Shown here piece by piece: positions 9,141 to 18,900 of a DNA stretch of 64,000 bases (positions within the stretch are counted from its first letter, which is position 1; each line of letters starts with the position of its first letter). This DNA comes from Tillandsia leiboldiana (Eukaryota; Streptophyta; Magnoliopsida; Poales; Bromeliaceae). A model generated the notes under the pieces. That model was not told where the DNA came from and ran no database searches. It saw nothing but the letters and a program-made list of their open reading frames with translations. Position numbers and translations under genes: made by a program. Location: positions 17,907,164 through 17,971,163 of the forward strand of contig CM055074.1 in assembly GCA_029204045.2 (NCBI GenBank), read 5' to 3'.

Positions 9141-10603
9141 GAAGATATTGCAAGACGGGAGTCGAACGCTCATCTCAAAGACCTCTTGCAACAACTACCA
9201 AAATGGCTCCTCCCCGAAAATCAAAGCAAAACTTTTCAAATGAAAAGAGACTTGGTAGTTCATCGCGCAAGACGATCTCATCAAGGAACAACAATCGCTA
9301 TAACAAGACGCCTTCACCTAGGCATATAACTTCTCGACCATTACCGACGCACTCCAAAAGGGTTTGGGTGCGCAAAGGTGAAATTTTCCCTTGTCTTGTT
9401 TCCAATATTTCCTTGCATGCATATGATAGCTCGTCTTGGTATCTGGATAGCGGGTGTTCCCGTCACATGACCGGTGACAAAAATAGTTTTCAAAAACTTG
9501 AGAAAATCTCCGGAGGACACGTTGTTTTCGGAGACGGTCGATCTTCCAAAATTGTTGGAAAAGGGACGGTAGCTATTCCAGATGGCCCGATTTTGAAAAA
9601 CGTCTTATTTGTTGATGGCCTTAAGACTAACCTCATAAGCATAAGTCAACTTTGCGACAATGGTTTTTCAGTTAACTTTTCATCGGTTGAATGCGTTGTA
9701 ACTGATAAGGACCATGCTTTCTTTCTAAAAGGGGTTAGATCTGAAAACAATTGTTATGTTGTTCCTAATAAATTTTCTGAAAATTGTAACTTAGCCGCTT
9801 TGAATAATGAAACTCTTTGGCATGAAAGGCTAGGTCACTTAAATTTTAAGGAACTTACTAGAATTTCAAACAAGGACGTGGTCAAGGGGATTCCAAAGCT
9901 TTTATTTAAACAAAACGTTGTGTGTGGTGGTTGCCAAAAGGGAAAACAGTCTAGGACTGCACACAAGAACTTGAACCACGTTGGTACAAAACGGCCCTTG
10001 GAACTTTTGCACATGGACTTAATGGGGCCGACCCGTCAACCATCTTTGGGAGGTAAATGGTACATCTTTTTATTGGTTGATGATTTCTCTCGGTTTTCTT
10101 GGGTAGCATTTTTGAGAGAGAAAGCTGATACGTTTGACTCTTTTCATGAGATTTGCCATCGTATTATGATTGAAAAGAATGAAAAGATTATTCGTGTTAG
10201 AAGTGATAGGGGTGGAGAATTCATAAATTCAAAATTCATTGACTTTTGTACTTCAAATGGCATTAAACATGAATTCTCGGCACCCTATACACCTCAGCAG
10301 AATGGTGTTGTTGAGCGCAAAAACAGGGTTGTTCAAGAGATGGCGCGTGTGATGCTTCATAGCCGGAAATTACCGCTACATTTTTGGGCTGAAGCTGTGA
10401 ACACCGCTGTCTATGTCATTAACAGAGTGTATTTGCGCCCAGGAACCTTGAATACACCATATGAGCTGTGGTTAGTAGAAAACCGGATATCAAGTACTTT
10501 CGTATCTTCGGGAGTCGATGTTACATCTTACGTGACTGTGAAAATCTTGGAAAGTTCGACTCTCGAAGTGAAGAAGGGATCTTTTGGGTTATTCTACGAA
10601 TAG
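8918..10603 (+). pseudogene. pol: Second zinc knuckle, protease and integrase of E1a
   Basis: This open stretch continues the polyprotein after the 8870 indel. A second CCHC knuckle (CFRCGVSGHIRRYC) is encoded at 9110-9151. The aspartic protease active site DSG is at 9446-9454. The integrase zinc-binding region (WHERLGHLNF with two H, then CGGC) is at about 9820-9945 and the D-D-E core runs from MDLMGP near 10012 through RSDRGGEF to GVVERKN. A one-base deletion near 10471 disrupts the tail. E1b has that base, so the break is probably a sequence error. Confidence 0.85.
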
Positions 10604-11396
10604 CAGAGCATATCGAGTATTTAACATTGAATCTAAAACGATCGTAGAATCTATAAATGTTAAAGTAGATGAAGCTTCTCATTTTGAATCTGAAAAATCT
10701 ACCCTCGATATCTCTCTAGATGATGATTCTCCTGCTAGTGCATCTTCTCATAATAATACTTCCAATATTAATGATGCATCTAATGGTTCTTCTAGTTTAT
10801 CTGATGTGCAGGAATCATCTCGTGTACCTCCGAGTACTCCGTTTCAACAAACGCTACGAATCTCCAAGGATCATCCGGAATCGAACATCATTGGAGATCC
10901 ACAAGAAGGAGTTAGAACTCGAAGGCAGTTGGTTTGCGGATTTGCTTGCTACGTATCTTTAATCGAACCAAAGACAATAGATGAAGCTCTTCAGGATGAC
11001 TACTGGATTAAAGCAATGCAGGAAGAGCTCCATCAATTTGAGCGAAACAAAGTCTGGGAATTAACGAAGCTTCCAAAGCAACATAATGTGATAGGTACCA
11101 AATGGATCTTCAAGAACAAGAAAGATGAAGATGGTACTATCATCAGGAACAAGGCACGACTAGTTGCTCAAGGCTACTCTCAAGTAGAAGGTATAGACTT
11201 TGACGAAACTTTCGCCCCTGTAGCTAGACTCGAGTCCATTCGTATATTGTTTGCTATTGCTTGTCATTTTAAAATCAAATTATTTCAAATGGACGTCAAG
11301 AGCGCATTTCTAAATGGGTTTTTAAATGAGGAAGTTTATGTAGCTCAACCGAAAGGTTTTGTAGATCATAAACACCTAACCATGTTTTTCGTTTGA
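10584..11396 (+). pseudogene. pol: Integrase C-terminal region and N-terminal RT of E1a
   Basis: Begins with the end of the integrase C-terminal SH3-like segment (GYSTNSRAYRVFN), then a Ser/Asp-rich linker, then the copia RT domain from DEALQDDYW through GTKWIFKNKKDEDG, KARLVAQGYSQVEGIDF and FQMDVKSAFLNGFLNEEVYV. It ends early because of a one-base deletion near 11373 (AAACACC here, AAACAACC in E1b and E3). Confidence 0.85.
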
Positions 11397-12493
11397 AAAA
11401 GGCTCTTTACGGTCTGAAACAAGCACCGCGAGCATGGTACGAAAGGTTAACAAAGCACCTTTTGGAGAAGGGCTATACTCGAGGGGGAGCTGACAGGACT
11501 CTCTTTGTGAAGCATTATCAAAATAATTTCATTGTAGCACAAATCTATGTCGATGACATTGTATTTGGTGCAACAAAAGATAATGATGCTTCTAAATTCG
11601 CGGAAACCATGGAAAGCGAATTTGAGATGTCCATGATGGGCGAACTGTCTTATTTTCTTGGATTGCAAATTAAACAAAATGATGAAGGTATTCACTTGAG
11701 TCAATCCAAGTATGCACTGGAGTTGGTCAAAAAGTTTGATCTAGAAAATTGTAAAGATTTTCCAACTCCAATGGGAACTCGCCACAAGGGACTTGGAAGT
11801 GAATCACATAGTGAGAATGTAGACGAGAAACTGTATAGAAGTATGATTGGAAGTCTACTTTACCTCACGGCTAGTCGCCCGGATATATCCTTTAGTGTTG
11901 GGATTTGCGCGAGATATCAATCAGCACCAAAGGAGGTTCACCTGAAAGCGGTGAAACGGATCATCCGGTACATCAAAGGATCAATTAATTTCGGAATTTG
12001 GTATCCTATGGGAACAAGTCTGGACATTGTTGGATACTCAGATGCCGATTGGGCAGGATCAGTGGATGATCGGAAAAGCACGAGTGGTGCATGCTTCTAT
12101 CTTGGCCATTGCCTTGTTGCATGGCACAGTAAAAAGCAGAATTGCATAGCACTCTCGACTGCCGAAGCGGAATACATTTCAGCTGGAAGTTGCTCAACTC
12201 AACTCATTTGGATGAAAAGCGTATTGAGTGACTTCCGCATTTCAGCATCTTCGGTAACAATTCTTTGTGACAACACAAGTGCAATTAACATTTCTAAAAA
12301 CCCTGTGTTGCACTCTAGAACAAAACATATTGAACTTAGATATCATTTTCTTAGAGAGCTAGTTGAATCAAATACTCTTCAACTTTCATATATTTCAACT
12401 GAAGATCAATTAGCTGACTTTTTAACAAAACCTTTGGATCAAAAACGTTTTGTTCATTTGCGAAAAGCAATTGGTATGCTTTCTTTGAAATAA
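11393..12493 (+). CDS. pol: RT C-terminal part and RNase H of E1a
   Basis: Continues RT from KKALYGLKQAPRAWYERL. The catalytic YVDDIVFG is at 11546-11569. RNase H of the copia type follows: DADWAGSVDDRKSTSG near 12041 and CDNTSAINISKNP near 12268, ending in the conserved HLRKAIGMLSLK just before the stop. RT and RNase H copy genomic RNA into DNA in the particle. Frame fully open here. Confidence 0.92.
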   Translation: MKKALYGLKQAPRAWYERLTKHLLEKGYTRGGADRTLFVKHYQNNFIVAQIYVDDIVFGATKDNDASKFAETMESEFEMSMMGELSYFLGLQIKQNDEGIHLSQSKYALELVKKFDLENCKDFPTPMGTRHKGLGSESHSENVDEKLYRSMIGSLLYLTASRPDISFSVGICARYQSAPKEVHLKAVKRIIRYIKGSINFGIWYPMGTSLDIVGYSDADWAGSVDDRKSTSGACFYLGHCLVAWHSKKQNCIALSTAEAEYISAGSCSTQLIWMKSVLSDFRISASSVTILCDNTSAINISKNPVLHSRTKHIELRYHFLRELVESNTLQLSYISTEDQLADFLTKPLDQKRFVHLRKAIGMLSLK

Positions 12494-13431
12494 ACTTCTT
12501 TTTGAAACCTTTGCTTAAAATAGGTTTTGTATTTGTTTTGTTCTATTCAATATCTATGTTTATACATAGGATAGTAATTGAGCATAGATCTTAATTGACT
12601 TTAATTGCATCTGTTCACACATTTAGAAATTTATTATGCTTTTGCCATCATAATATTTCTTTGTTGCAATGATCGTTTATGTTAATTAAATCATCTTCTA
12701 AAGTGATCAAAGTCAATTTCTCTCTCAATGATCTCTTGGTATAGTCATTATCTTATTTGACTGTTTAGTCGAGTATGAAATCGAGATTAATTTTTGGTTG
12801 AATACTTTATATCTTAAATAATTGATAGCCAATTGAGGGGGAGTCAAAGATAATGTAAAATGCTCAAAAGATGTGGAAAGAGTTACATCCCAATGAGGAG
12901 TGTGAAAACTACCACCACATGGAGGAAAGAGCTACCACCTCGGTCGTTCGAGTATTGTGTGCAGCTACCACATGTATACCAAGCATGGTTGTTCAAATTT
13001 TTGATTAAGTAAAATGCATGTTGAAATACTTGACTCTGTCAAATTTCAAGGTTGGTATAAGGTGGGATTTTAAAGAAAGATGCTCAAAGAGCCACTCTCT
13101 TCAACAGATTGTCTAGAAATATTATCTACCATATTTGGGATTTCAAACATCTATTGATCTTTGTATTTCATTTTCTTTACTGATTTGATGATTTGATAAA
13201 GGCATTACTCATAAGATCAAGTTAGATGTGATTGAAGGTGTTCAACTTTAAGGGATTTAATTTTGTAAATTTTCGTTTCATTTTTGGATATTATTGATAG
13301 ATTTGGCATAATCTAATTCTTGTTGTATGAAACGATGATTTTTGTTTAAAGTTGATACACATTGTGCTTACAATCTTTTTTCTGGATCTTCCTGAATTTC
13401 TCTGAAATTTTCTAAAGAAAAAGTTGGGGCC
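12494..13431 (+). other. Non-coding region between pol and the ORF3 unit of E1a
   Basis: AT-rich with no conserved ORF. A purine tract (TTGAGGGGGAG) lies near 12832-12842. A block at about 12860-13090, rich in CTACCAC and ending near ATGCTCAAAGAGCCAC, is strongly conserved in E0, E2 and E3 although surrounding sequence has diverged, so it is probably functional RNA or DNA. Confidence 0.7.
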
Positions 13432-13600
13432 GATCCGGATCGGGCAAGGTGATCCGGATCCCGAACGCAGGTTTTCTCCTGCGGGCTGACGATCCGGATT
13501 GTATCTGCCGATCCGGATCCCGAACGCAGTTTTCTCACTGCGGGTAGCCGATCCGGATCGCAGTTATGAACTGATCCGGATCGCGGCTAGGTTTTATAAG
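13432..13600 (+). promoter_or_regulatory. Internal palindrome array and TATA-like box ahead of ORF3 (E1a)
   Basis: Six GATCCGGATC-type sites start at 13432, 13451, 13491, 13510, 13550 and 13573 (steps 19, 40, 19, 40, 23), the same pair phasing as in the LTR. A TATA-like TATAAG follows at 13595. Small hairpins with CGCAGG/CCTGCG and CGCAGT/ACTGCG arms lie between pairs. The arrangement copies the LTR promoter layout and implies an internal promoter for ORF3. Confidence 0.65.
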
Positions 13601-13716
13601 GAACGAAAGGGGTTTTTGATTTCTTTACTCTAATCTTTTGTTCAAAAGTTTCCAGAGCGCTTCTCTCTAGATTTCATCCTCCTGGAAGCTTTCTAACTCA
13701 AGTTCTTCAGTTCCAA

Positions 13717-14094
13717 GTAAGTTTTATTGATCAAAATCTCGGTTTTTCACCGTTTTTCTCTTTCCTCCTCAAACGTACGAAATTCTTGGATCGATTTTGT
13801 TTGTGGATGGTTTTTGATCAAATTTCTTTTGAAATAAGAACTCTGGGTTGTTTAGTTTTGATTATATGCTAGGTTTTCTCTTGATTAACGGATTTTTAGG
13901 CTTCGATTTCTAAAATTTCGGTTTTAGGGGCATATAATAAGGATTTTCGAAATTCATGCAATTGATCTATTTTTAAAAGTCCTTTTACAAAACTAATTTG
14001 ATTCTTAGTCTCTCTACATGATTATGATTGTTTGGGTACAATTTTTCCAATTTTTGAAAACTAAGAATTTTGTGTTCTTGAGTTGGTTTCACAG
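13717..14094 (+). other. Putative 5'-UTR intron upstream of ORF3 (E1a)
   Basis: Donor CCAA|GTAAGTTTT at 13717 and acceptor TTTCACAG|GACACC ending at 14094, 378 bp, T-rich as plant introns are. Both borders are preserved in E1b, E2 and E3 although the intron body varies. The ATG of ORF3 lies 31 bp after the acceptor. Splicing is inferred. Confidence 0.6.
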
Positions 14095-14124
14095 GACACC
14101 TTCTGAACTCAAGCACTTTGATCA

Positions 14125-14699
14125 ATGGCACTTAGTTTAGTGAGTTTCTCTTGGTTAATCCTTCTCCTGGTTTCAATGATGCACACAAGTACATCTGTTA
14201 AAAGGGAACCAGATGATTCAACTCAAAACAAGACGAAAAACGCAGAGGAAGACAGCTCAGACTATGATGATGAAGAATGGGACGAATTTTTCAAAGATGT
14301 TCAACGGAAGATTGATGAGGAAAACACGAAATTTACAAAGGAAAAAGATTAATGAAATCTACCTCAACAACCAAACAATATACGAGACGGAAGACTGTCC
14401 AATGGAGTGAAAATCAGCCTAGTAGGCCTCTCACCAGAGCTCGCTCACTCTCTGGAATTCTACAAACTGAATCTCCATGGGTTACGGGACCGGATGCCCC
14501 ATCTGCATCTACACAGCATCCATCACACACGAAAAGACAGGATACAGACGCTGCTGTATTGGAATCGCTTCGCCAGAAACAACAAAGACTCTCTGCTGCT
14601 CAAGAGAGGATATCGAAAGAACTCCAGCAAATTTCCTCTGAACACAAGAAGATCAGAAGAAGTGTTCAACTATCTCGACAATGCTTAAAGGGATTTTGA
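14125..14699 (+). pseudogene. Short third ORF of E1a (broken copy)
   Basis: An N-terminal hydrophobic stretch (FSWLILLLVSMM) is followed by acidic sequence; the frame is then lost at about 14340, where one base is missing relative to E1b, and again near 14651. The C-terminal part encodes a coiled coil. It sits in the env-like position of SIRE-type elements. The ~250-residue middle domain found in E2 and E3 ORF3 is absent. Function unknown; see the intact copy at 32511-33125. Confidence 0.7.
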
Positions 14700-15573
14700 G
14701 CAAGCTGAGTTGTACCAGCTCCGACTCCTCCGACTGATCTGCACCTTCCTTTTCTATTTGTGCAGGATTTTGATTTTAGGATTTAGTTTTATACTTAGTT
14801 CTCAGGTTTTACGTTTATTAGAACTTTTCACTCTCCTAACATTTCGTAGTCTTAACTACATTTGGCTTTGTTTTGTGACAAAAAAAGGGGGAGAGAGTTA
14901 AGAGAACTTTGAACAATGTTGACTGCATGAAACATCAAGGTAAGTGAACAATGTTTGATATGAAAACTGGATGAATATCAAGGTAAGTATTACTCCAACT
15001 TCCATTCTCAACTTGAGGTTTTTCAGCTGTATGAATGCATGCCTCGACTAACTATTTGCTAACTATTTGGGCATGTAATATAACTAACAAGTTGATGTTC
15101 ACTAACAAGTTTGTGACACTTGGTTTTGATTGCATAGAAGATATGTTGGTTCTTAACTCTGATCAATTACATATCTATATATATATTAGTTTGTCACAAA
15201 CATGTTCATGACATTTGGTTTTTACGTGCAAAGAAGATATGTTGGTATTTTTTGTTTTTTTAACTATGATCAGTTTACATATCTGAATATAAATGTCATG
15301 GTAAGTATAAATGAGTTTAAACTTCATCTCTGTTTGTGGTTTTTGAATAATACAAAATTCTTGAGGTATCTAACGATTTCTTTTGTCAAGAATGATTTCT
15401 TTTTGCAGAGAGTACAGATGTCTAAGTCTAGAGTCTGTTTTAGGAGTTTAACTCATGTATTGTATTTTGGATCTCCATTGTAAATTTTTGTTGTATGGTG
15501 ATAGCAACAAAAATATCTTTTGAATTTTCTTTAGTGGATCTGTGTTTTGTCACGAAACCGCCAAGGGGGAGAT
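14700..15573 (+). other. 3' non-coding region and polypurine tract of E1a
   Basis: A purine tract at about 14880-14895 (AAAAAAGGGGGAGAGAG) follows ORF3. The LTR-adjacent polypurine tract AAGGGGGAGA is at 15563-15572. Between them are AT-rich repeats with several GATATGTTGGT-type segments and no conserved ORF. Confidence 0.7.
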
Positions 15574-16906
15574 TGTTACGGAATTTGAGTTGGCGTAGTT
15601 TCGTGAAAGTCTCAAGTCTTGAAGATTGAAGGTGAAGAAAGTTGGATCGTTTAACTCAATCTCAAGAAAGAAGAATTCAAAAGGATCAGGTATGTTTAAC
15701 TAAAGAATTTGTGTGATCCGAATACTTCTTGTAGTGTAGAAACACTTGGAAGAATCTTTCATTGCATAAAAATCAAAACTGGACTTGGGACATGTTCAGG
15801 ATCCGGATCAGGCTGTTCGATCCGGATCCCGAAGGTGGTTCGTTCATACATCGTCGCAATCCGGATCGTAGTCTCTTGATCCGGATCCCGAACGTTGAGT
15901 TTACCATCTACCTTGAACGATCCGGATCTTGCTTCGCAATCCGGATCCCGAACGTTGATGTTTGGTGAACTGTATGAACGATCCGGATCGTAGTTACATG
16001 ATCCGGATCCCGAACCTTCATTTTTCTGGAATTGGCTGTTTCGTTATGACGATCCGGATCTCAGTTATCACGATCCGGATCGCCGTCCGTAAAATTCCAG
16101 AAATGGTAGGTTTTTGATTCTTATCTCCTTCCTAGGGTTTCTAACCTATAAATAGACCCTATGTCTTTCTTTCTAGGGTCAATCCACATAGCCGTCATTT
16201 TCATGTATCATCTTATACGGCTATAGATCCACATATAGAGAAGAAAGGAAATCATTAGAGAATACTCTATGTTTCTTCATCTATATTGATTAGTTTGATT
16301 CTAGGTTTTCATACTCACATCTTGAGTTGAATCAAACTAATGAATACTTAGATGGTATTTCCGATCTATCTTTGATCTAAGTATTCGGCGGTCATCACCA
16401 CCCAAAAACAACGATTACCCCAAAATCGGCGCGTGGATTCGCGTGTCCTTGTGGATTCAAGGTTTCATTCGCTCTCGTGGATTCGGAAGCGAGGCACGTT
16501 CGTGGATTCGAAGGGTGCTATTGGGTGAGACCGTGGATTCGGTCGGCCGTCGTGGATTCGACGTTGGACGCCGTGGATTCGGCGTTGGGCGCAGATCGTG
16601 GATTCGAGAAGCGTCTGGAGCGAGCGGAGAAGATCCTCTAGGAGCGTATGGAAAAGGTTGAGTCGTAAGTGTGTACGGTAAATCACCTTGTACGTGTTTT
16701 AATTCTAGTGGATTTCTGCCGTGTTATCGGGTCCCGTGGTTTTTTTACTCCGGTGATGGAGTTTCCACGTAAAAATCTTGCGAGTTATTTTCATTTCCGC
16801 ATTGGGTTTTTATCGCAACGATTTTGAGTGTTTATACGTTTACACCTATTCACCCCCTCTAGGTGTTTCTTCCCCTATTTAGATCCGTATTATATACGAC
16901 CCAACA
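15574..16906 (+). repeat. 3' LTR of E1a
   Basis: 1333 bp, same ends as the 5' LTR and the same palindrome array and hairpin array (about 16428-16605). Differs mainly by single-base indels. Confidence 0.92.
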
Positions 16907-16911
16907 TATAT
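16907..16911. repeat. Target site duplication of E1a, right (TATAT)
   Basis: Matches 6006-6010. Confidence 0.85.
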
Positions 16912-16982
16912 ATGAAAAGAAAACCGATCAAAGCACTACATATAGTCAAAAGCAACTTAAAACTTAAGACAAGGAAAGATAT
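16912..16982 (-). mobile_element. Short remnant, probably E0, between E1a and E2
   Basis: 71 bp of AT-rich sequence between the E1a TSD and the end of the E2 LTR. It should continue E0 upstream of 6010, but it is too short to identify by itself. Confidence 0.4.
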
Positions 16983-18235
16983 TGTGGGTTATGTTAATAT
17001 GGATCTGAATAGGGAAAAAACCACCTAGAGGGGGGGGTGAATAGGTGTAAACAATAAACACACCAAATCGTTGCATAAAGAAATAAACCCAATTGCGGAA
17101 AATAAATAGAGTACGCAAGATTTACGTGGAAAACTCCGTCACAGGAGTAAAAAACCACAGGACCGATAATACGGCGAAATCTACTAAGATTAACACGTAC
17201 AAGGTGATTTACCGTAACCCTACGACTCAACCTTTTCCATACGCTCGAGTTGATCTTCTCCGCTCCGCTCCACAACGCGCCTCGAATCCATGATTTGCGT
17301 CCAACTTCGAATCCACGAAGTCCAACGTTGAATCCACGACGTCCAACCGAATCCACGGTTTTCACCAATGTAGTACGTATCGATCACACGAACGTACCTC
17401 GCTCCGAATCCACGAGAGCGGTAGCACCTTGAATCCACAAGGCCACGCGAATCCACGCGCCGATTTTGGAAAATCATTATTTTTGTTGGTGATGATAATC
17501 CGTCGAATACTTAGATCAAAGATAGATAAGAAAACACCATCTAAGTATTCTTCAATTTGATTCTACAAGAAATAGGAGTTTGGAAACCCTAGAATCAAAT
17601 TGAATGATATAGACGAAGAAACATAGATTAGATCATGTTTTCCTTTCTTCTCTATATATGTGGATTTTTTCCCTTTTTTGGATTACCCTAAAAAATGAAT
17701 GATATGGTATTTTTATAGGTTAGAAAACCTTTGGAAAGAGATAAGCATCAAAAACTACCTTATCTGGAATTTTTCCGCTCGGCGGTCCGGACTGGATTAA
17801 ATATGATCCGGACTGTCGTCTTTAGACATAGCTTTTTCAGAAAAACAAGTTCGGGGTCAGGACTAGAATTTTTTGATCCGGACTGTTCATTGCGATTTCA
17901 GCAAACACATAGTTTGGGGTCCGGACTGAGCAGAGGCTGTTCCGGGCTGGAATTCCGCATGAACTAAACTATGCTCGGGGTCCGGACTGGAATGTTCTGA
18001 TCCGGATCTTGAACATCCAACTTGTCCAGTTTTTAATTTTTATGCAATAAAAAATCTTCCAAGTGTTTCTAAACTACAAGAATGTATTCGGATCACCAAA
18101 ATTATTTAGTTAAACGTATCTGATCCTTTTGAATTCATTCTTCTTGAGATTGATGTATATTATCCACAATTCTTCATCTTCAATCTTCAAGACTTAAAAC
18201 ATTTCACGAAATACGCCAACACAAAATCCTTAACA
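16983..18235 (-). repeat. 3' LTR of minus-strand SIRE-like element E2, copy 1
   Basis: On the minus strand, starts TGTTAAGGATTTTG at 18235 and ends AACCCACA at 16983. A polypurine tract lies just outside at 18236-18250, making this the 3' LTR. It has a TATA-like TATAAAAATA at 17708-17717, the mini-hairpin array at about 17275-17462 and the palindrome array at 17784-18008. Confidence 0.85.
17784..18008. promoter_or_regulatory. RRTCCGGACT palindrome array in the E2 LTR
   Basis: Eight sites start at 17784, 17805, 17855, 17875, 17918, 17939, 17979 and 17999 (steps 21, 50, 20, 43, 21, 40, 20). Arms are mostly GGT/ACT or GAT/ACT instead of GAT/ATC, but the CCGG core and paired phasing match E1 and E3. 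Confidence 0.7.
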
Positions 18236-18900
18236 ATCTCTCCCTTTGGCGGTTTCGTGACAAAACAAAAATCCACTTAAAAATTCAAAAAGATATTTTT
18301 GGTTGCTATCACCATACAACAAAAATTTATATGAATGATCCAAATAAAAATGAATACAATAGATAAACTCCTAAAACAAACTCAAGACTTAGACGTTTGT
18401 ACTCTCTGCAAAAGAAATAATTCTTGACAAAAGAAATCGTTAGATACCTCAAGAATTTAAACATTCAATAAACAATCAGAGAGATAGAGTTTATACTCAC
18501 CATGACATTAATTATCAGATATGTATGAGAATAAGCAATCACGGATTTACATATCATCTAATCCTTAAAAGTTCAAATGTCATATCAAGATTCTAACAAG
18601 TTCACAAATATGTCAGTTATCAAACAACTTGTTAGTAATATTACATGCCCAAATAGTTAGTCAAATAGTTAGTCGGGGCATGATCAACTTACCTTCAACT
18701 TACCTTCAAAGTTCAATGTTCAAGGTGTTCAAGTTCTCCAAACTTTCAAGTTCAAGTGTTTCAAGTGTCTCTCCCCATTTTTGTCACAAAAAGCCAGCCA
18801 AATTAAAAAGAAGGGAGTGTAAAGTTCGTAAAAACTAAGAACTTAAAGTAAAAACCTGCAAAAGAAGGCATTAGAACAAAAAAAAAAAATGATGATAGAG
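18236..18900 (-). other. 3' non-coding region of E2, copy 1
   Basis: Polypurine tract next to the LTR (minus strand AAAGGGAGAGAT) and, near 18768-18790, a degraded purine tract after ORF3. No conserved ORF. Confidence 0.6.

Larger units (their letters stand above)
6011..16906 (+). mobile_element. Complete SIRE-like Ty1/copia retrotransposon E1a
   Basis: 10.9 kb with near-identical 1.33-kb LTRs, Met-tRNA primer site, gag, protease, integrase, RT and RNase H in copia order, a third ORF after pol, a polypurine tract and a 5-bp TSD. LTR length, total length and the extra ORF fit the SIRE/Maximus lineage. One-base indels break pol here. Each pol break is absent from E1b at 24392-35301, so the real element may well be coding-competent. 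It inserted into E0. Confidence 0.92.
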
